DNA from: Shinella zoogloeoides
Lineage (GTDB): Bacteria > Pseudomonadota > Alphaproteobacteria > Rhizobiales > Rhizobiaceae
Reading direction: 5' to 3'
NCBI RefSeq assembly: GCF_020883495.1
Contig: NZ_CP086610.1
Location: 539,501-603,500 of the forward strand
Length of the DNA: 64,000 nucleotides
In this document: in pieces, positions 28,930-37,873 of the stretch
Position numbering within the stretch: position 1 is the first letter of the stretch
How the letters are laid out: every line of letters begins with the position of its first letter
Program-made: the position numbers and the translations under genes
Notes under the pieces: model-generated
The model's database searches: none
Seen by the model: only the letters and a program-made list of their open reading frames with translations
What the model was told of the DNA's origin: nothing

Positions 28930-29517
28930 ATGATATTCAATTACACCGCAAGCCTCGACGCCGCCGACCTGCAACTGTTGCGATCGCGATGGCGATGGCT
29001 GCTGGTCGCCGGCATCGTGCTCGTGTTGATAGCTCTTGTCGCCCTCTCCAACCTGTTGCTGGCCACGGTCGTTTCCGTCCTCTTTGTCGGTGTCACGATG
29101 CTACTGGCGGGTGCGGCGCATATCGTCTTCGCATTTCAGATGAAGCGATGGGGCCAAACTGTCGGTTTGCTCGTTGTCGGTGTGCTTTATGTCGCGGCCG
29201 GTGTGATGACATTCTGGAACCCGGTCCTGGCATCCACTTTCCTGACACTACTGATGGCTCTCAGCATGCTCGTCGCAGGCATTGTCAGGACTGCCGCCGG
29301 TCTGGCGATCCGCCCGGCTTCCGGTTGGCTATGGCTCGCGGCGGCCGGCGCCGCGACGGTGCTTGTTGCACTTGTCATCCTTGCGGGCTGGCCGGTCAAC
29401 AGTTTGTGGATCATCGGCGCACTGCTGGCGATCGACGTCATGGTGACCGGCTGTGCCCTGAGCGCATTGGCGCTCGCGCTGCGACGGTCCCTCAGGATCG
29501 ACCGCAATCACGAATAA
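28930..29517 (+). CDS. hdeD: HdeD-family acid-resistance membrane protein
   Basis: A 195-aa inner-membrane protein with six hydrophobic segments arranged as three hairpins (for example WLLVAGIVLVLIALVALSNL and LWIIGALLAIDVMVTGCAL). The conserved start, LDAADLQLLRSRW, and the GWPVNSLWIIGALLAID segment mark HdeD. In enterobacteria HdeD helps survival in acid at high cell density. A paralogue at 16331-16898 is frameshifted, so this is the only intact copy in the window. The ATG at 28930 has an AGGAG site just upstream. Confidence 0.88.
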   Translation: MIFNYTASLDAADLQLLRSRWRWLLVAGIVLVLIALVALSNLLLATVVSVLFVGVTMLLAGAAHIVFAFQMKRWGQTVGLLVVGVLYVAAGVMTFWNPVLASTFLTLLMALSMLVAGIVRTAAGLAIRPASGWLWLAAAGAATVLVALVILAGWPVNSLWIIGALLAIDVMVTGCALSALALALRRSLRIDRNHE

Positions 29518-29539
29518 GAACCGGAGGTTGGAAACGACA

Positions 29540-29728
29540 ATGAAGCAAACAACACCGTTCACCGTGGAGGTCCGAAAGAAACGCCGGATGCAACAGCACG
29601 AACTCTCTCCAAGCCGCGCCCTGAAAAAGACAGACGAGACCAGATCCGCGCCGGAAGGGGAAAACACAGCCCCGAATGAAATCACGCCTCAGAACGACCC
29701 TGCGGCCCACCGTCCCCGCACACGGTAA
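29540..29728 (+). CDS. Small hydrophilic hypothetical protein
   Basis: A 62-aa frame beginning at ATG 29540 with GGAGG twelve bases upstream, directly after hdeD. The N-terminal part is strongly basic (VEVRKKRRMQQHE) and the rest is polar, rich in Pro, Thr, Glu and Asn, and probably disordered. No domain is recognised. The good ribosome binding site and its place in a run of stress genes argue for a real gene; the composition is also compatible with a chance frame. Confidence 0.42.
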   Translation: MKQTTPFTVEVRKKRRMQQHELSPSRALKKTDETRSAPEGENTAPNEITPQNDPAAHRPRTR

Positions 29729-29867
29729 GGCTGAACGCTGGCCCGCCGGACTCCCTGACACAATCGTGAGGCACAAGAAAAAGGATTTTCGCCCTCTCAA
29801 TCATCAGCTGTTGACTCACGGAGTATGTTCATTAGGGTAAAGCTGATGTTTGGTGACGAGGGGGGGA

Positions 29868-30716
29868 ATGAAGACGCCAAAAGATATTGTCGTTTATATC
29901 GATACAGCCGATGTTTCTGTTTGTCGGGTTTATATTGATTATGCTGTCTCACTCGCAAGCGCATGGGATGCGCATGTCGTTGTGGCCTTCGTGCCGGAAG
30001 ATTTAATCGCCACTCCCTCCCATGGCTTCGCCCGAGGGCAGGCGATCAACAGCATGATAACCTCCTTCGAAGGGCGCCGGCATGACGCCGAAGAGCAGCT
30101 GCGGGGGCTCCTTTCGGATGTAGCGTCCGCTACCGGCGTGAATTGCGAGCTTCGCATATGTTCCGGTGAAACGGGCGAGGCGCTGATGCTGCACGCCCGC
30201 CACGCAGCCTTGGCGATCGTCGGAACGGGGCGTGACCCGGACCGCGCTGAGACGGCTCTCACCGTCTCGGAGGATATCATCTTCGCCTCCGGTCGCCCTT
30301 CGATCCTTTTGCCCACATTCTGGCAAAGCGATGGCGCCGTGCCCGAGACGATCGTGGTTGGATGGAATGCCAGCCGGGAAGCGGCCCGCGCCATTGCCGA
30401 TTCGATGGCGTTCCTGGCCACCGCTCGCGCCGTCCACGTCGTCGTTGTTCCCGAGCCCAAGGTCGCGCGGCTTCTGGGGGAGGACCCCGGAAGCGATATC
30501 TCTCTCCATCTCGCGCGCCATGGGATCAGGGTGACGCTTGACCGCCTGGAAGGCAGCAATGCCGGTGATCTGATCCTGTCGCGCGCGGAAGAGGTTGGCG
30601 CCGACCTGGTGGTCATGGGCGCCTATGGGCAGTCCCGGATCACCGAGTTCGTTTTCGGCAGCGCAACACGCACCATTCTGGCCAATCCGAAAATCCCGAT
30701 CTTTCTTTCGCGATAA
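29868..30716 (+). CDS. Universal stress protein with two Usp domains
   Basis: A 282-aa tandem Usp protein from the ATG at 29868, preceded by a G-rich GAGGGGGGG site. The first domain starts at DIVVYIDTADVSVCRVY. The second (about residues 160-282) contains TIVVGWNASREAARAIADS and ends in the ATP-loop-like sequence VVMGAYGQSRITEFVFGSAT. Usp proteins are induced by starvation and oxygen limitation and often accompany arc and NQR-type genes. It precedes the DUF1269 gene on the same strand. Confidence 0.92.
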   Translation: MKTPKDIVVYIDTADVSVCRVYIDYAVSLASAWDAHVVVAFVPEDLIATPSHGFARGQAINSMITSFEGRRHDAEEQLRGLLSDVASATGVNCELRICSGETGEALMLHARHAALAIVGTGRDPDRAETALTVSEDIIFASGRPSILLPTFWQSDGAVPETIVVGWNASREAARAIADSMAFLATARAVHVVVVPEPKVARLLGEDPGSDISLHLARHGIRVTLDRLEGSNAGDLILSRAEEVGADLVVMGAYGQSRITEFVFGSATRTILANPKIPIFLSR

Positions 30717-30792
30717 GACGTGATCGTCCAACAGGGTGGGTGGGCCCCGCAGGCCGTCGGCAAAAAGAGATTACAACACAGGAGAAGAAAAC

Positions 30793-31323
30793 ATGTCCGA
30801 TCTGGTCGTCGTCGGTTTCGATACGGTTGATGAAGCCGACAAGGTGCTTCTCAAGCTCGCTGCTCTCAGAAAAGAATATCTGGTCGATCTGGAAGATGCC
30901 GTCGTCGTCGTTCGTGACGGCGAAGGCAAGGTCCATCTCAAGCAGAGCCTTAACCTGGCGGCTCTCGGCGCCACATCGGGCCTTCTCTCGGGAACGATCT
31001 GGGGCGGCCTTGTGGGCCTGCTCTTTCTCAATCCGCTTGCCGGCATCGCCATTGGCGGCCTGACGGGAGCGGGTGTCGGCGCCTTGTCCGGCTCCCTTGC
31101 CGACTATGGCATCGACGATACGTTCATCAAGTCTCTGGGCGAGACCATTCCAAGCAATTCGTCTGCGCTGTTCGTTCTTGTCCGCAAGGTCCAGCCGGAA
31201 AAGGTGCTGGCGGAGTTCGAAGGCCTGCGTGGTCGAGTTCTCAAGACGTCCCTGTCGCCAGAGCAGGAAGAGAAGCTGAGGATCGCCTTGTCCGAAAATG
31301 TAACCGGGTCAGGCAACGCCTAG
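30793..31323 (+). CDS. DUF1269 membrane protein
   Basis: A 176-aa protein from the ATG at 30793 with an AGGAGAAG site. A soluble N-terminal part (MSDLVVVGFDTVDEADKVL) precedes a glycine-rich hydrophobic hairpin (LSGTIWGGLVGLLFLNPLAG to GAGVGALSGSLADYG, about residues 75-115). A conserved C-terminal region follows, with SSALFVLVRKVQPEKVL. DUF1269 proteins are frequent beside Usp and other stress genes, but their role is not established. It lies between the Usp gene and the NQR operon. Confidence 0.85.
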   Translation: MSDLVVVGFDTVDEADKVLLKLAALRKEYLVDLEDAVVVVRDGEGKVHLKQSLNLAALGATSGLLSGTIWGGLVGLLFLNPLAGIAIGGLTGAGVGALSGSLADYGIDDTFIKSLGETIPSNSSALFVLVRKVQPEKVLAEFEGLRGRVLKTSLSPEQEEKLRIALSENVTGSGNA

Positions 31324-31394
31324 GTGGCCACGCCCGGTTGATGTCCGATCGGGAAGGGAAACGTCCAGCATCGCTTACGTGGGAGGGGTATTTT

Positions 31395-32642
31395 TTGCAG
31401 GTACATATCAGGGGCGGGATCGATCTTCGATGGGAAGGCAAGCCGATAGACACGATTGAAGATGCGGTCGTGGCTCGCTCGGTTGCGCTTATGGGAGAAG
31501 ATTACCCGCGCCTGCGCCCGGTTATCGATGTCGCGATCGGACAAGCCGTGCGAGCCGGCGAGCGGCTGTTTACGGATCGTCACCGCCCTCATCTGACGTT
31601 TACAGCCCCTGTTGCTGGAACAATCCGCGCAATCTCGCGCGGCGCGCGTAGAAGCCTCGATTCCATTATTATCGACGTCGAGGACGAAGCCGCCGTCGAA
31701 TTCGACAGGCCCTCACGGCCAGATCGCATGACCATGCAGTCGCTCCTGCTCCAAAGCGGTTGCTGGCAGTCATTTCGCACCCGGCCATTCGGTCGGCTCG
31801 CCGATCCCCGGCAGGCTCCTGATGCGATTTTCGTAACAGCCACCGATACCGCGCCGCTCGCAGGTGATCCGGCCCCCGTCATAAGGCGCTTCGAATCATG
31901 GTTTCGTCTCGGCGCGGAGGCGCTGCGTCACCTGACCGACGGTCCCGTTTACGTCTGTCACGGGGCCGATGCCTCCCCGGCCGTTCCCGAAGCCGTCAAG
32001 GCTGTCTGTTTCGCGGGCAGGCATCCGGCGGGTCTGGTTGGAACCCATATCCATCATCTCAATCCTGTCGGTGTAAACAGGATGGTTTGGCACATCGGCT
32101 ATCAGGACGTAATCGCGCTGGGATGCCTGCTCGATACGGGCCGGATATGGACACGGCGCGTCGTTGCGCTGACCGGACCGGGGACGTGCAGTCCGCGCCT
32201 CGTTGTCGCTCCCGCAGGCGCGAATCTGAAAGATCTTTTCGGCGCCTCGCTCACCGGTCCCTCGGTTCAGTTGCTTTCGGGCTCTCCGCTCGGCGGAACG
32301 GTCGAGCATTTCCTGCGGCGTTATGACGTGCAGGCCACCGCCATCCCACACAGGCATCCGCTCCGGCGCTCCTTTCTCATGCGCTACCTGACCTCATTCA
32401 ACGAGCAATTTCCGGCGCCGCTCATTCCCAATGCCGTTCATGAACGGGCCGCGCCTTGCGGGATCCTGCCCGCGCCGTTCCTGCGCGCCATCAGCACGGG
32501 CGATGTGGAAACCGCCGCGAAACTTGGTGCGCTGGAACTTGTGGAAGAGGATCTGGCGCTCCTGAGCCATGTCGACGGGTCGGGCACGGATTATGGCGCC
32601 CTGTTGCGTGCGACGCTCGATGAGTTGGAGGAAGCGATATGA
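31395..32642 (+). CDS. nqrA: Na+-translocating NADH:quinone reductase subunit A
   Basis: Subunit A of the Na+-NQR complex, on the cytoplasmic side and involved in quinone interaction. The family begins near IRGGIDLRWEGKP. For that reason I prefer the TTG at 31395, which has GGAGG eight bases upstream and gives 415 aa; an ATG at 31341 adds 18 residues with no family counterpart. Typical blocks are DRHRPHLTFTAPVAGTI and GTHIHHLNPVG. Its stop overlaps the nqrB start (ATGA). First gene of a complete nqrABCDEF set. Confidence 0.88.
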   Translation: MQVHIRGGIDLRWEGKPIDTIEDAVVARSVALMGEDYPRLRPVIDVAIGQAVRAGERLFTDRHRPHLTFTAPVAGTIRAISRGARRSLDSIIIDVEDEAAVEFDRPSRPDRMTMQSLLLQSGCWQSFRTRPFGRLADPRQAPDAIFVTATDTAPLAGDPAPVIRRFESWFRLGAEALRHLTDGPVYVCHGADASPAVPEAVKAVCFAGRHPAGLVGTHIHHLNPVGVNRMVWHIGYQDVIALGCLLDTGRIWTRRVVALTGPGTCSPRLVVAPAGANLKDLFGASLTGPSVQLLSGSPLGGTVEHFLRRYDVQATAIPHRHPLRRSFLMRYLTSFNEQFPAPLIPNAVHERAAPCGILPAPFLRAISTGDVETAAKLGALELVEEDLALLSHVDGSGTDYGALLRATLDELEEAI

Positions 32643-33445
32643 TCGCCTTCTTCCATGACCTGCAGGCGGGCCGCGTCGGCCGCACCTTGTTGTCCGACAG
32701 CGCCACGCCCGCGCTGCTCGGCGTGATCGTCCCGGTCGTGTCCGCGCTTGTCGCAGATACGGAACAGTTCGCAGCGCGGCTGCTGATCTCTGTCAGCCTG
32801 ACCCTTGCGTGGCAGCATGTCTTCACACGTGTCCGGGGTCTCAGGCCGGGACTTGACGGTATTGTCGCCGCCACGCTGATCGCCCTTCTTGTCCCGGCCG
32901 ATGCGCCGCTCTGGCAGCTCGCTTTGGGCGTCAGCTTCGGCGTGGTGATCGCCGAACAGGTGTTCGGTGGGCGCGGGCGCAATTTCGTGCATCCTGCCGT
33001 CGCCGCCCTTGCCTTCGTGATGTTCTCCTTCACTGAAATCGACTATCGAGCCGGGCCAAACATTCCTCTGGCGGCATTGCTTCCGGCTTTGGTTCTCCTG
33101 CTCCTCAGCGGCCAGGCGTCATGGCGATTGCTGCTTGCGGCCTACTGCACGATGGCCCTCATGGTTTGGGCGCAGGGAAGCGATCCGTCGGTCAACCTGC
33201 TTTCGGGTGCGATCGGCTGCGCGATCCTCTTTCTGGCGGCAGATCCTGTATGTTCCTGCACGACAAATCCAGGTCGTTTTGCACAGGGCATTCTGACCGG
33301 CGTGCTCATCGGCCTGTTCTCGCAGGCCGGATCGACTTTTGGAGCCGCGATCTTCGCGATCCTGATGAGCAGCATTTTCGCACCATTGATCGATTACGTG
33401 GTCGTGGCGATCCATGTAAGGCGGAGGGCAAGGCGACATGGCTGA
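32639..33445 (+). CDS. nqrB: Na+-NQR subunit B, strongly shortened
   Basis: A 268-aa polytopic subunit where canonical NqrB has about 410. It keeps RNFVHPAVAALAF (114-126), SGQASWRLLL (157-166), ADPVCSCTTNPGRFAQG (201-217) and FAPLIDYVVV. Between the first two blocks there are only about 35 residues. The usual periplasmic loop with DGFSGATPL, whose Thr carries covalent FMN, is absent. The N-terminus is also short. The frame is intact and overlaps nqrA by 4 bases and nqrC by 8, so this looks like a natural variant, not decay. Electron transfer through this subunit must differ from the Vibrio enzyme. Confidence 0.85.
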   Translation: MIAFFHDLQAGRVGRTLLSDSATPALLGVIVPVVSALVADTEQFAARLLISVSLTLAWQHVFTRVRGLRPGLDGIVAATLIALLVPADAPLWQLALGVSFGVVIAEQVFGGRGRNFVHPAVAALAFVMFSFTEIDYRAGPNIPLAALLPALVLLLLSGQASWRLLLAAYCTMALMVWAQGSDPSVNLLSGAIGCAILFLAADPVCSCTTNPGRFAQGILTGVLIGLFSQAGSTFGAAIFAILMSSIFAPLIDYVVVAIHVRRRARRHG

Positions 33446-34256
33446 CGCTCGTCCTCCCAGCCCGCGCCCGGGCATGTGGCGCCGCTTTCTGAACCGTCCG
33501 AACACCGATGGCGTCAAGACGATCGGCATGTCGCTTCTGGTGGCCATTGGCTGCGGCTTTACCGTCTCCATCGCAGCGGTCGTCCTGCGGCCGATCCAGC
33601 AGGCCAATATCGTCGCCCAGCAACAGGGCCGCATGGTGCAGATGCTGGAAAACGTTCCGGGCATCGGGGAGATATTGAAGGAATCTGGCGCAAGCGGCGT
33701 CGAAACGCTCGTCATCGACCTCGCAAGCGGAACGGTCGCCGCCGATGTCGATCCGGGAAGCTTCGATCAGCGAGCGGCGGCGGCGGACGCAGAGCGAAGT
33801 TCGGCCCTGCCGCGCGCTGACGACCTCGCTGGTCTCAGCCGCCGCGAAAACCACGCGCTTGTCTATCTTCTGCGCCGCGGCGAGGAACTGGCGCTCGTTG
33901 TGCTTCCGGTCCGCGGCGCCGGCTACCAGTCGACCATCCGGGCCTATCTGGCGCTGGAGGCCGATCTCGACACCGTTGCCGCCTTCACGGTTTATGAGCA
34001 GGGTGAGACGCCCGGCCTCGGCGCCCGCGTCGCCGAGGACGGTTGGCAGGCGCAATGGGCAGGCAAGCGCATCTTCGACGATGGCGATTTCGCCATTTCC
34101 GTGGTGCGCGGCAATGCCAGCGGCCCCAATGAAGTCGACGGCATCTCCGGCGCCAGCGTCACGAGCTATGCGATCTCGGACATGCTCGAATTCTGGATGG
34201 GCGAGCACGGCTTCGGGCCGTTTCTCGACAGGCTGAAGAAAGGCGAGATCGAATGA
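33438..34256 (+). CDS. nqrC: Na+-NQR subunit C, flavoprotein
   Basis: A 272-aa protein with one N-terminal transmembrane helix (IGMSLLVAIGCGFTVSIAAV) and a periplasmic FMN-binding domain. The flavinylation motif is DGISGASVTS; the acceptor position is Ser240, where most NqrC proteins have Thr (SGAT). ApbE encoded downstream would attach FMN there. YEQGETPGLGARV, the conserved FMN-domain stretch, is present. It overlaps nqrB and nqrD. Length is close to the family's 260 aa. Confidence 0.92.
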   Translation: MADARPPSPRPGMWRRFLNRPNTDGVKTIGMSLLVAIGCGFTVSIAAVVLRPIQQANIVAQQQGRMVQMLENVPGIGEILKESGASGVETLVIDLASGTVAADVDPGSFDQRAAAADAERSSALPRADDLAGLSRRENHALVYLLRRGEELALVVLPVRGAGYQSTIRAYLALEADLDTVAAFTVYEQGETPGLGARVAEDGWQAQWAGKRIFDDGDFAISVVRGNASGPNEVDGISGASVTSYAISDMLEFWMGEHGFGPFLDRLKKGEIE

Positions 34257-34912
34257 CTATCCCTTTCCGCAACCTGACAGATCCGCTCATCGACAAGAAC
34301 CCCGTCACCGTCCATATCCTCGGCATCTGCTCGGCACTGGCGGTCACGACATCGATGTCCACCGCTCTCACCATGTCGATCGCCCTGACCGTCGTGCTCG
34401 GCCTGTCGGCAGGCGTCATCAGCGCCATCCGCCGACACATCCCGTCCTCCGTGCGCATCATCCTGCAGATCACCATCATCGCCTCGCTGGTCATCGTCGC
34501 CGACCAGATGTTGCAGGCTTTTGCCTATGAGATGAGCCAGCGGCTGACGGTGTTTGTCTCGTTGATTGCCACGAACTGCATCGTGCTCGGGCGCACCGAA
34601 GCCTATGCGCTGCACAATCCGGTCGTTCCCAGCATCGTGGATGGCGTCGGCAATGCACTCGGCTACAGCCTGGTGCTGCTCACTGTCGCCGCCATCCGCG
34701 AGTTGTTCGGCGCCGGAAGCCTGTTCGGCGTCGGCCTGCTGCCACTCGTGGCCGACGGTGGCTGGTACCAGCCACTCCGTCTTATGCTGCTCGCGCCGAG
34801 CGCATTCATCATCCTTGGCCTTCTGGTCTGGGCTGTTCGCAGCCTGCGCCGGGGCCAGAGGGAAGCGCCTGAATTCGAGTTGCGCGAGCAGCAAAGGACG
34901 ACTGAGACATGA
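34253..34912 (+). CDS. nqrD: Na+-NQR subunit D
   Basis: A 219-aa six-span membrane subunit. Cys26 in [10 protein letters not shown] and Cys109 in [10 protein letters not shown] are in the positions that, with two cysteines of NqrE, hold the intramembrane iron centre. The block [20 protein letters not shown] is typical. The gene overlaps nqrC and nqrE by 4 bases each, which indicates one tightly coupled operon. No irregularity seen. Confidence 0.95.
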   Translation: MTIPFRNLTDPLIDKNPVTVHILGICSALAVTTSMSTALTMSIALTVVLGLSAGVISAIRRHIPSSVRIILQITIIASLVIVADQMLQAFAYEMSQRLTVFVSLIATNCIVLGRTEAYALHNPVVPSIVDGVGNALGYSLVLLTVAAIRELFGAGSLFGVGLLPLVADGGWYQPLRLMLLAPSAFIILGLLVWAVRSLRRGQREAPEFELREQQRTTET

Positions 34913-35511
34913 TCGAACTGTTCCAGCGCTCCATTTTCGAAGAAAACCTCGCGCTGTCCTTCTTCCTCGGCATGTGCACCTTCCTCGCCGTCTCCAAGCG
35001 CGTGGAAACAGCCTTCGGCGTGGGTGTTGCGATGATCGTCGTGCAATCGCTCAGCGTGCCGGTGAACTACCTGCTGCACGCCTATATCCTGAGTGCCGGG
35101 GCGCTCGCGTGGATGGGGCTGCCGGATGTCGATCTCGGTTTCATGCGGCTGATCACCTTCATCGGCATCGTCGCGGCGATGGTGCAGATCATCGAGATGC
35201 TGCTCGATCGTTACGTGCCCGCCCTCTACGGCGCGCTTGGCATCTACCTGCCGCTGCTCGCCATCAACTGCGCCATTATCGGCGGCAGTCTGTTCATGGT
35301 CGAGCGGCAATATGATCTCACTGAAAGCACGGTCTATGGGATCGGCACCGGGATCGGCTGGGCGCTGGCCATCGTCGCGCTCGCGGCGATCCGCGAGAGG
35401 CTGCGCTATGCCAATGTCCCCGAAGGATTGCAGGGCCTCGGCATTGCTTTCATCGTCACCGGTCTCCTGTCCATGGCGTTCTCCGCCTTTGTGGGAGTGC
35501 GCGTGCTATGA
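34909..35511 (+). CDS. nqrE: Na+-NQR subunit E
   Basis: A 200-aa membrane subunit and pseudo-symmetric partner of NqrD. Cys23 in [13 protein letters not shown] and Cys121 in [12 protein letters not shown] complete the four-cysteine iron site. The stretch [21 protein letters not shown] fits the family, as does the length (about 200 aa). Overlaps nqrD and nqrF by 4 bases. Confidence 0.95.
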   Translation: MIELFQRSIFEENLALSFFLGMCTFLAVSKRVETAFGVGVAMIVVQSLSVPVNYLLHAYILSAGALAWMGLPDVDLGFMRLITFIGIVAAMVQIIEMLLDRYVPALYGALGIYLPLLAINCAIIGGSLFMVERQYDLTESTVYGIGTGIGWALAIVALAAIRERLRYANVPEGLQGLGIAFIVTGLLSMAFSAFVGVRVL

Positions 35512-36728
35512 CGGAGATCCTGCTCGGCATCGGCTTCATTTCCTTGCTGCTCGTCGCGCTGGCAGCCGTTGTCCATAAGGTTCGGGAGTATCTGCTGCCG
35601 TCGCGACCCGTGGCGGTCACCGTTAACGGCGGGCGTGAGATTGGCGCTCTGGCGAATTTCAAGCTTCTCGATATTTTGAATTCCAACGGCATCGCCGTGC
35701 CCTCGGGCTGCGCCGGCGCGGGAACGTGCGGCCTGTGCCGCGTCAGCGGCGTCACGGGTACGGGAGAGCCGTTGCCGACGGAACGCGCCCGGCTTTCTCC
35801 TGCCGACGTTCGGGCTGGAATGCGGCTCGCCTGCCAGATCGTGGTGCGAAACGACCTCGCCGTCACCGTCCCGGACGAGGTGCTCGGCATCACCACGATG
35901 AACTGCCGCGTGGCATCGTCGCGCAGTGTCACGCCTTTGATCAAGGAAATCGTGCTCGCCTTGCCGGAGGGCGCGGAATTCGACTTTCGTGCGGGCAATT
36001 TCGTGCAGGTCACCGCACCGGCCTATCGTCTCGACTTCTCCGGCATCGCGCTTGAACCGCAGCATGCCGCCGAATGGAAAAAACTCGGAATTGACAAGCT
36101 CTCGTCGCAAAGCCCTCAGCCCGTCTCTCGCGCCTATTCGGTTGCCAGCCGACCCAAGGATGTCGGCATGATCGTGCTCAACATCCGTCTGGCCACGCCA
36201 CCGCCAGCCAAACCGCATGCACCTCCCGGCATCGTCTCGTCATGGCTGTTCGGTCTGCGCGAGGGCGACCCGATCGAAGTGGCGGGCCCGTATGGTCACT
36301 TCGGGGCGCAGGATACCGGGCGCGAGATGGTGTTTATCGGCGGCGGCGTCGGCATGGCGCCCTTGCGCGCCATCATAACGGACATGCTCGAGCGTCAGGG
36401 AAGCCGCCGCAAGATCAGCTTCTGGTACGGCGCGCGAAGCCGTGGCGAACTGTTCTACGCCGACGAATTCGACGAGCTTGCCCGGCGTCATGAGAACTTC
36501 CGCTGGGTGCCAGCCCTCTCCGAACCAGCCAGAAACGACCCCTGGGACGGTGAGTTAGGCTTTGTCCATGATGTCGTCTTCCGCGCCTATCTGAAGGATC
36601 ACCCGGCGCCGGAGGACTGCGAATATTATCTGTGCGGCCCTCCGCTCATGATCGAGGCCATCTACGCGATGCTCGATGAATGCGGTGTGGAGAGCGAGAG
36701 CATCTTCAATGACGATTTCGGGATCTAG
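35508..36728 (+). CDS. nqrF: Na+-NQR subunit F, NADH dehydrogenase flavoprotein
   Basis: A 406-aa entry subunit that oxidises NADH. It has one N-terminal helix, then a 2Fe-2S ferredoxin domain with Cys68, Cys74, Cys77 ([11 protein letters not shown]) and Cys109 (MRLACQIV). The FAD-binding motif RAYSVAS is near residue 209, and an NAD-binding domain with [12 protein letters not shown] follows. The C-terminal YYLCGPPLM is also typical. All cofactor ligands are present, so the electron input side of the complex is normal, unlike NqrB. Confidence 0.96.
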   Translation: MTEILLGIGFISLLLVALAAVVHKVREYLLPSRPVAVTVNGGREIGALANFKLLDILNSNGIAVPSGCAGAGTCGLCRVSGVTGTGEPLPTERARLSPADVRAGMRLACQIVVRNDLAVTVPDEVLGITTMNCRVASSRSVTPLIKEIVLALPEGAEFDFRAGNFVQVTAPAYRLDFSGIALEPQHAAEWKKLGIDKLSSQSPQPVSRAYSVASRPKDVGMIVLNIRLATPPPAKPHAPPGIVSSWLFGLREGDPIEVAGPYGHFGAQDTGREMVFIGGGVGMAPLRAIITDMLERQGSRRKISFWYGARSRGELFYADEFDELARRHENFRWVPALSEPARNDPWDGELGFVHDVVFRAYLKDHPAPEDCEYYLCGPPLMIEAIYAMLDECGVESESIFNDDFGI

Positions 36729-36732
36729 GAGC

Positions 36733-37707
36733 ATGACGACAAGGCGCGAGATCGTATTTGGACTGGGAGCCCTGGCCGGACTGATGTCCTTGCCGTCTTT
36801 GGCCCGAGCCGGTGCCGATGATCTCACGCGCATCTCCGGGCGCGCTTTCGGCACACGATGGCAGGTCACCGTTCCGGCCGATGCCGATGCCCGCAAGATT
36901 GGCGCGGATCTCCGGCACTTACTGGCCGGGATCGATCATTCGATGAGCCCGTTTCGTGCGGGTTCGGAGCTTTCGCGCTTCAACAGCCGTTCGGAAATCA
37001 CACCGTTCGCAGCCTCCGAGCCGCTTCGGACGGTTGCTAGCAAGGCACTCGAGATTGCGCGATTGACCGGCGGCGCGTTCGATCCGGCCGTCGGGCCCGC
37101 TGTCCATCGTTACGGTTTCGGGCCGATCGCTGCCGGGCGGTCCGGTCGCTACACCGCTTTTGCCGTCAGTGCCGAAGGCCTCTCCAAAGCAGAGCCGGAA
37201 CTTTCGCTCGATCTGTGCGGCATAGCCAAGGGCTACGCCGTCGACCGGCTTGCAGGACACCTGAGAGATCAAGGGCTGCCGAGTTTCCTGATCGAGGTGG
37301 GTGGCGAAGTCTATGGTTTCGGTGCGCGCCCTGACGGCCGTCCATGGCGCGTCGGCATTGCGGACCCGCTTCGCACCGGTGTCCACACGACGCTTCCCCT
37401 GACAGGCGTGGCGATGGCGACCTCGGGCGATGCGATCAATGCCTATGAGATCGCGGGCCGCCGCTACAGTCATACGATCGATCCCGCAACCGGAGAGCCG
37501 GTTCGCAACAGCGTCGCCTCGGTTTCCGTTCTGGCCCCGACAGCGCTGGAGGCCGACGCGTTTGCGACCGCCCTTCTGGTAATGGGTCCTGAAGGCGGCC
37601 TTGCATTCGCCTCCGCCAACCGTCTGCCCGCGCTTTATCTGCTTCGCGAGGCGGGAGGTCTTAAGGCCAGAGCCAACAGGTTGTTCATCGACCAGGGGAG
37701 GGCATAA
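36733..37707 (+). CDS. apbE: FAD:protein FMN transferase
   Basis: A 324-aa periplasmic ApbE that transfers FMN from FAD to Ser/Thr of NqrC-type proteins. An N-terminal signal-like segment, RREIVFGLGALAGLMSL, carries an RR pair. The catalytic core has FGTRWQVTVPADAD, LDLCGIAKGYAVDRLA, LIEVGGEVYGFG and YSHTIDPATGEPV. I start at ATG 36733, 4 bases after the nqrF stop; a start at 36676 would lie inside nqrF. Its place in the operon fits maturation of NqrC. Confidence 0.93.
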   Translation: MTTRREIVFGLGALAGLMSLPSLARAGADDLTRISGRAFGTRWQVTVPADADARKIGADLRHLLAGIDHSMSPFRAGSELSRFNSRSEITPFAASEPLRTVASKALEIARLTGGAFDPAVGPAVHRYGFGPIAAGRSGRYTAFAVSAEGLSKAEPELSLDLCGIAKGYAVDRLAGHLRDQGLPSFLIEVGGEVYGFGARPDGRPWRVGIADPLRTGVHTTLPLTGVAMATSGDAINAYEIAGRRYSHTIDPATGEPVRNSVASVSVLAPTALEADAFATALLVMGPEGGLAFASANRLPALYLLREAGGLKARANRLFIDQGRA

Positions 37708-37711
37708 AGCC

Positions 37712-37873
37712 ATGCAGACCATTTTCGCCGCTGTTCTTCTGACCGGGCTTGCCATGCTCGCGCTGGCCGCCGGCCTTTTTGCCGGCCGCGCACCGCTCAA
37801 GGGATCGTGCGGCGGCGCGGCCTGCGGCGGCAAATGCCATGCTTGCGAACGATCCGAAGGAAGCGGGACATGA
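37712..37873 (+). CDS. nqrM: NqrM, iron-delivery maturation factor
   Basis: A 53-aa membrane peptide (DUF539 family). One hydrophobic helix (FAAVLLTGLAMLALAAGLFAG) is followed by four cysteines at 33, 38, 42 and 45 in CGGAACGGKCHAC. NqrM is needed to build the iron centre in NqrD/NqrE. It starts 4 bases after the apbE stop, and its own stop overlaps the next ATG. It is short and easily missed. Confidence 0.9.
   Translation: MQTIFAAVLLTGLAMLALAAGLFAGRAPLKGSCGGAACGGKCHACERSEGSGT

Noticed and set aside
31330..31350. Half FNR-like sequence TTGATGTCCGATCG before nqrA
   Set aside because: Only one half-site matches; the second half lacks ATCAA, so it does not reach the standard of the site at 7793.
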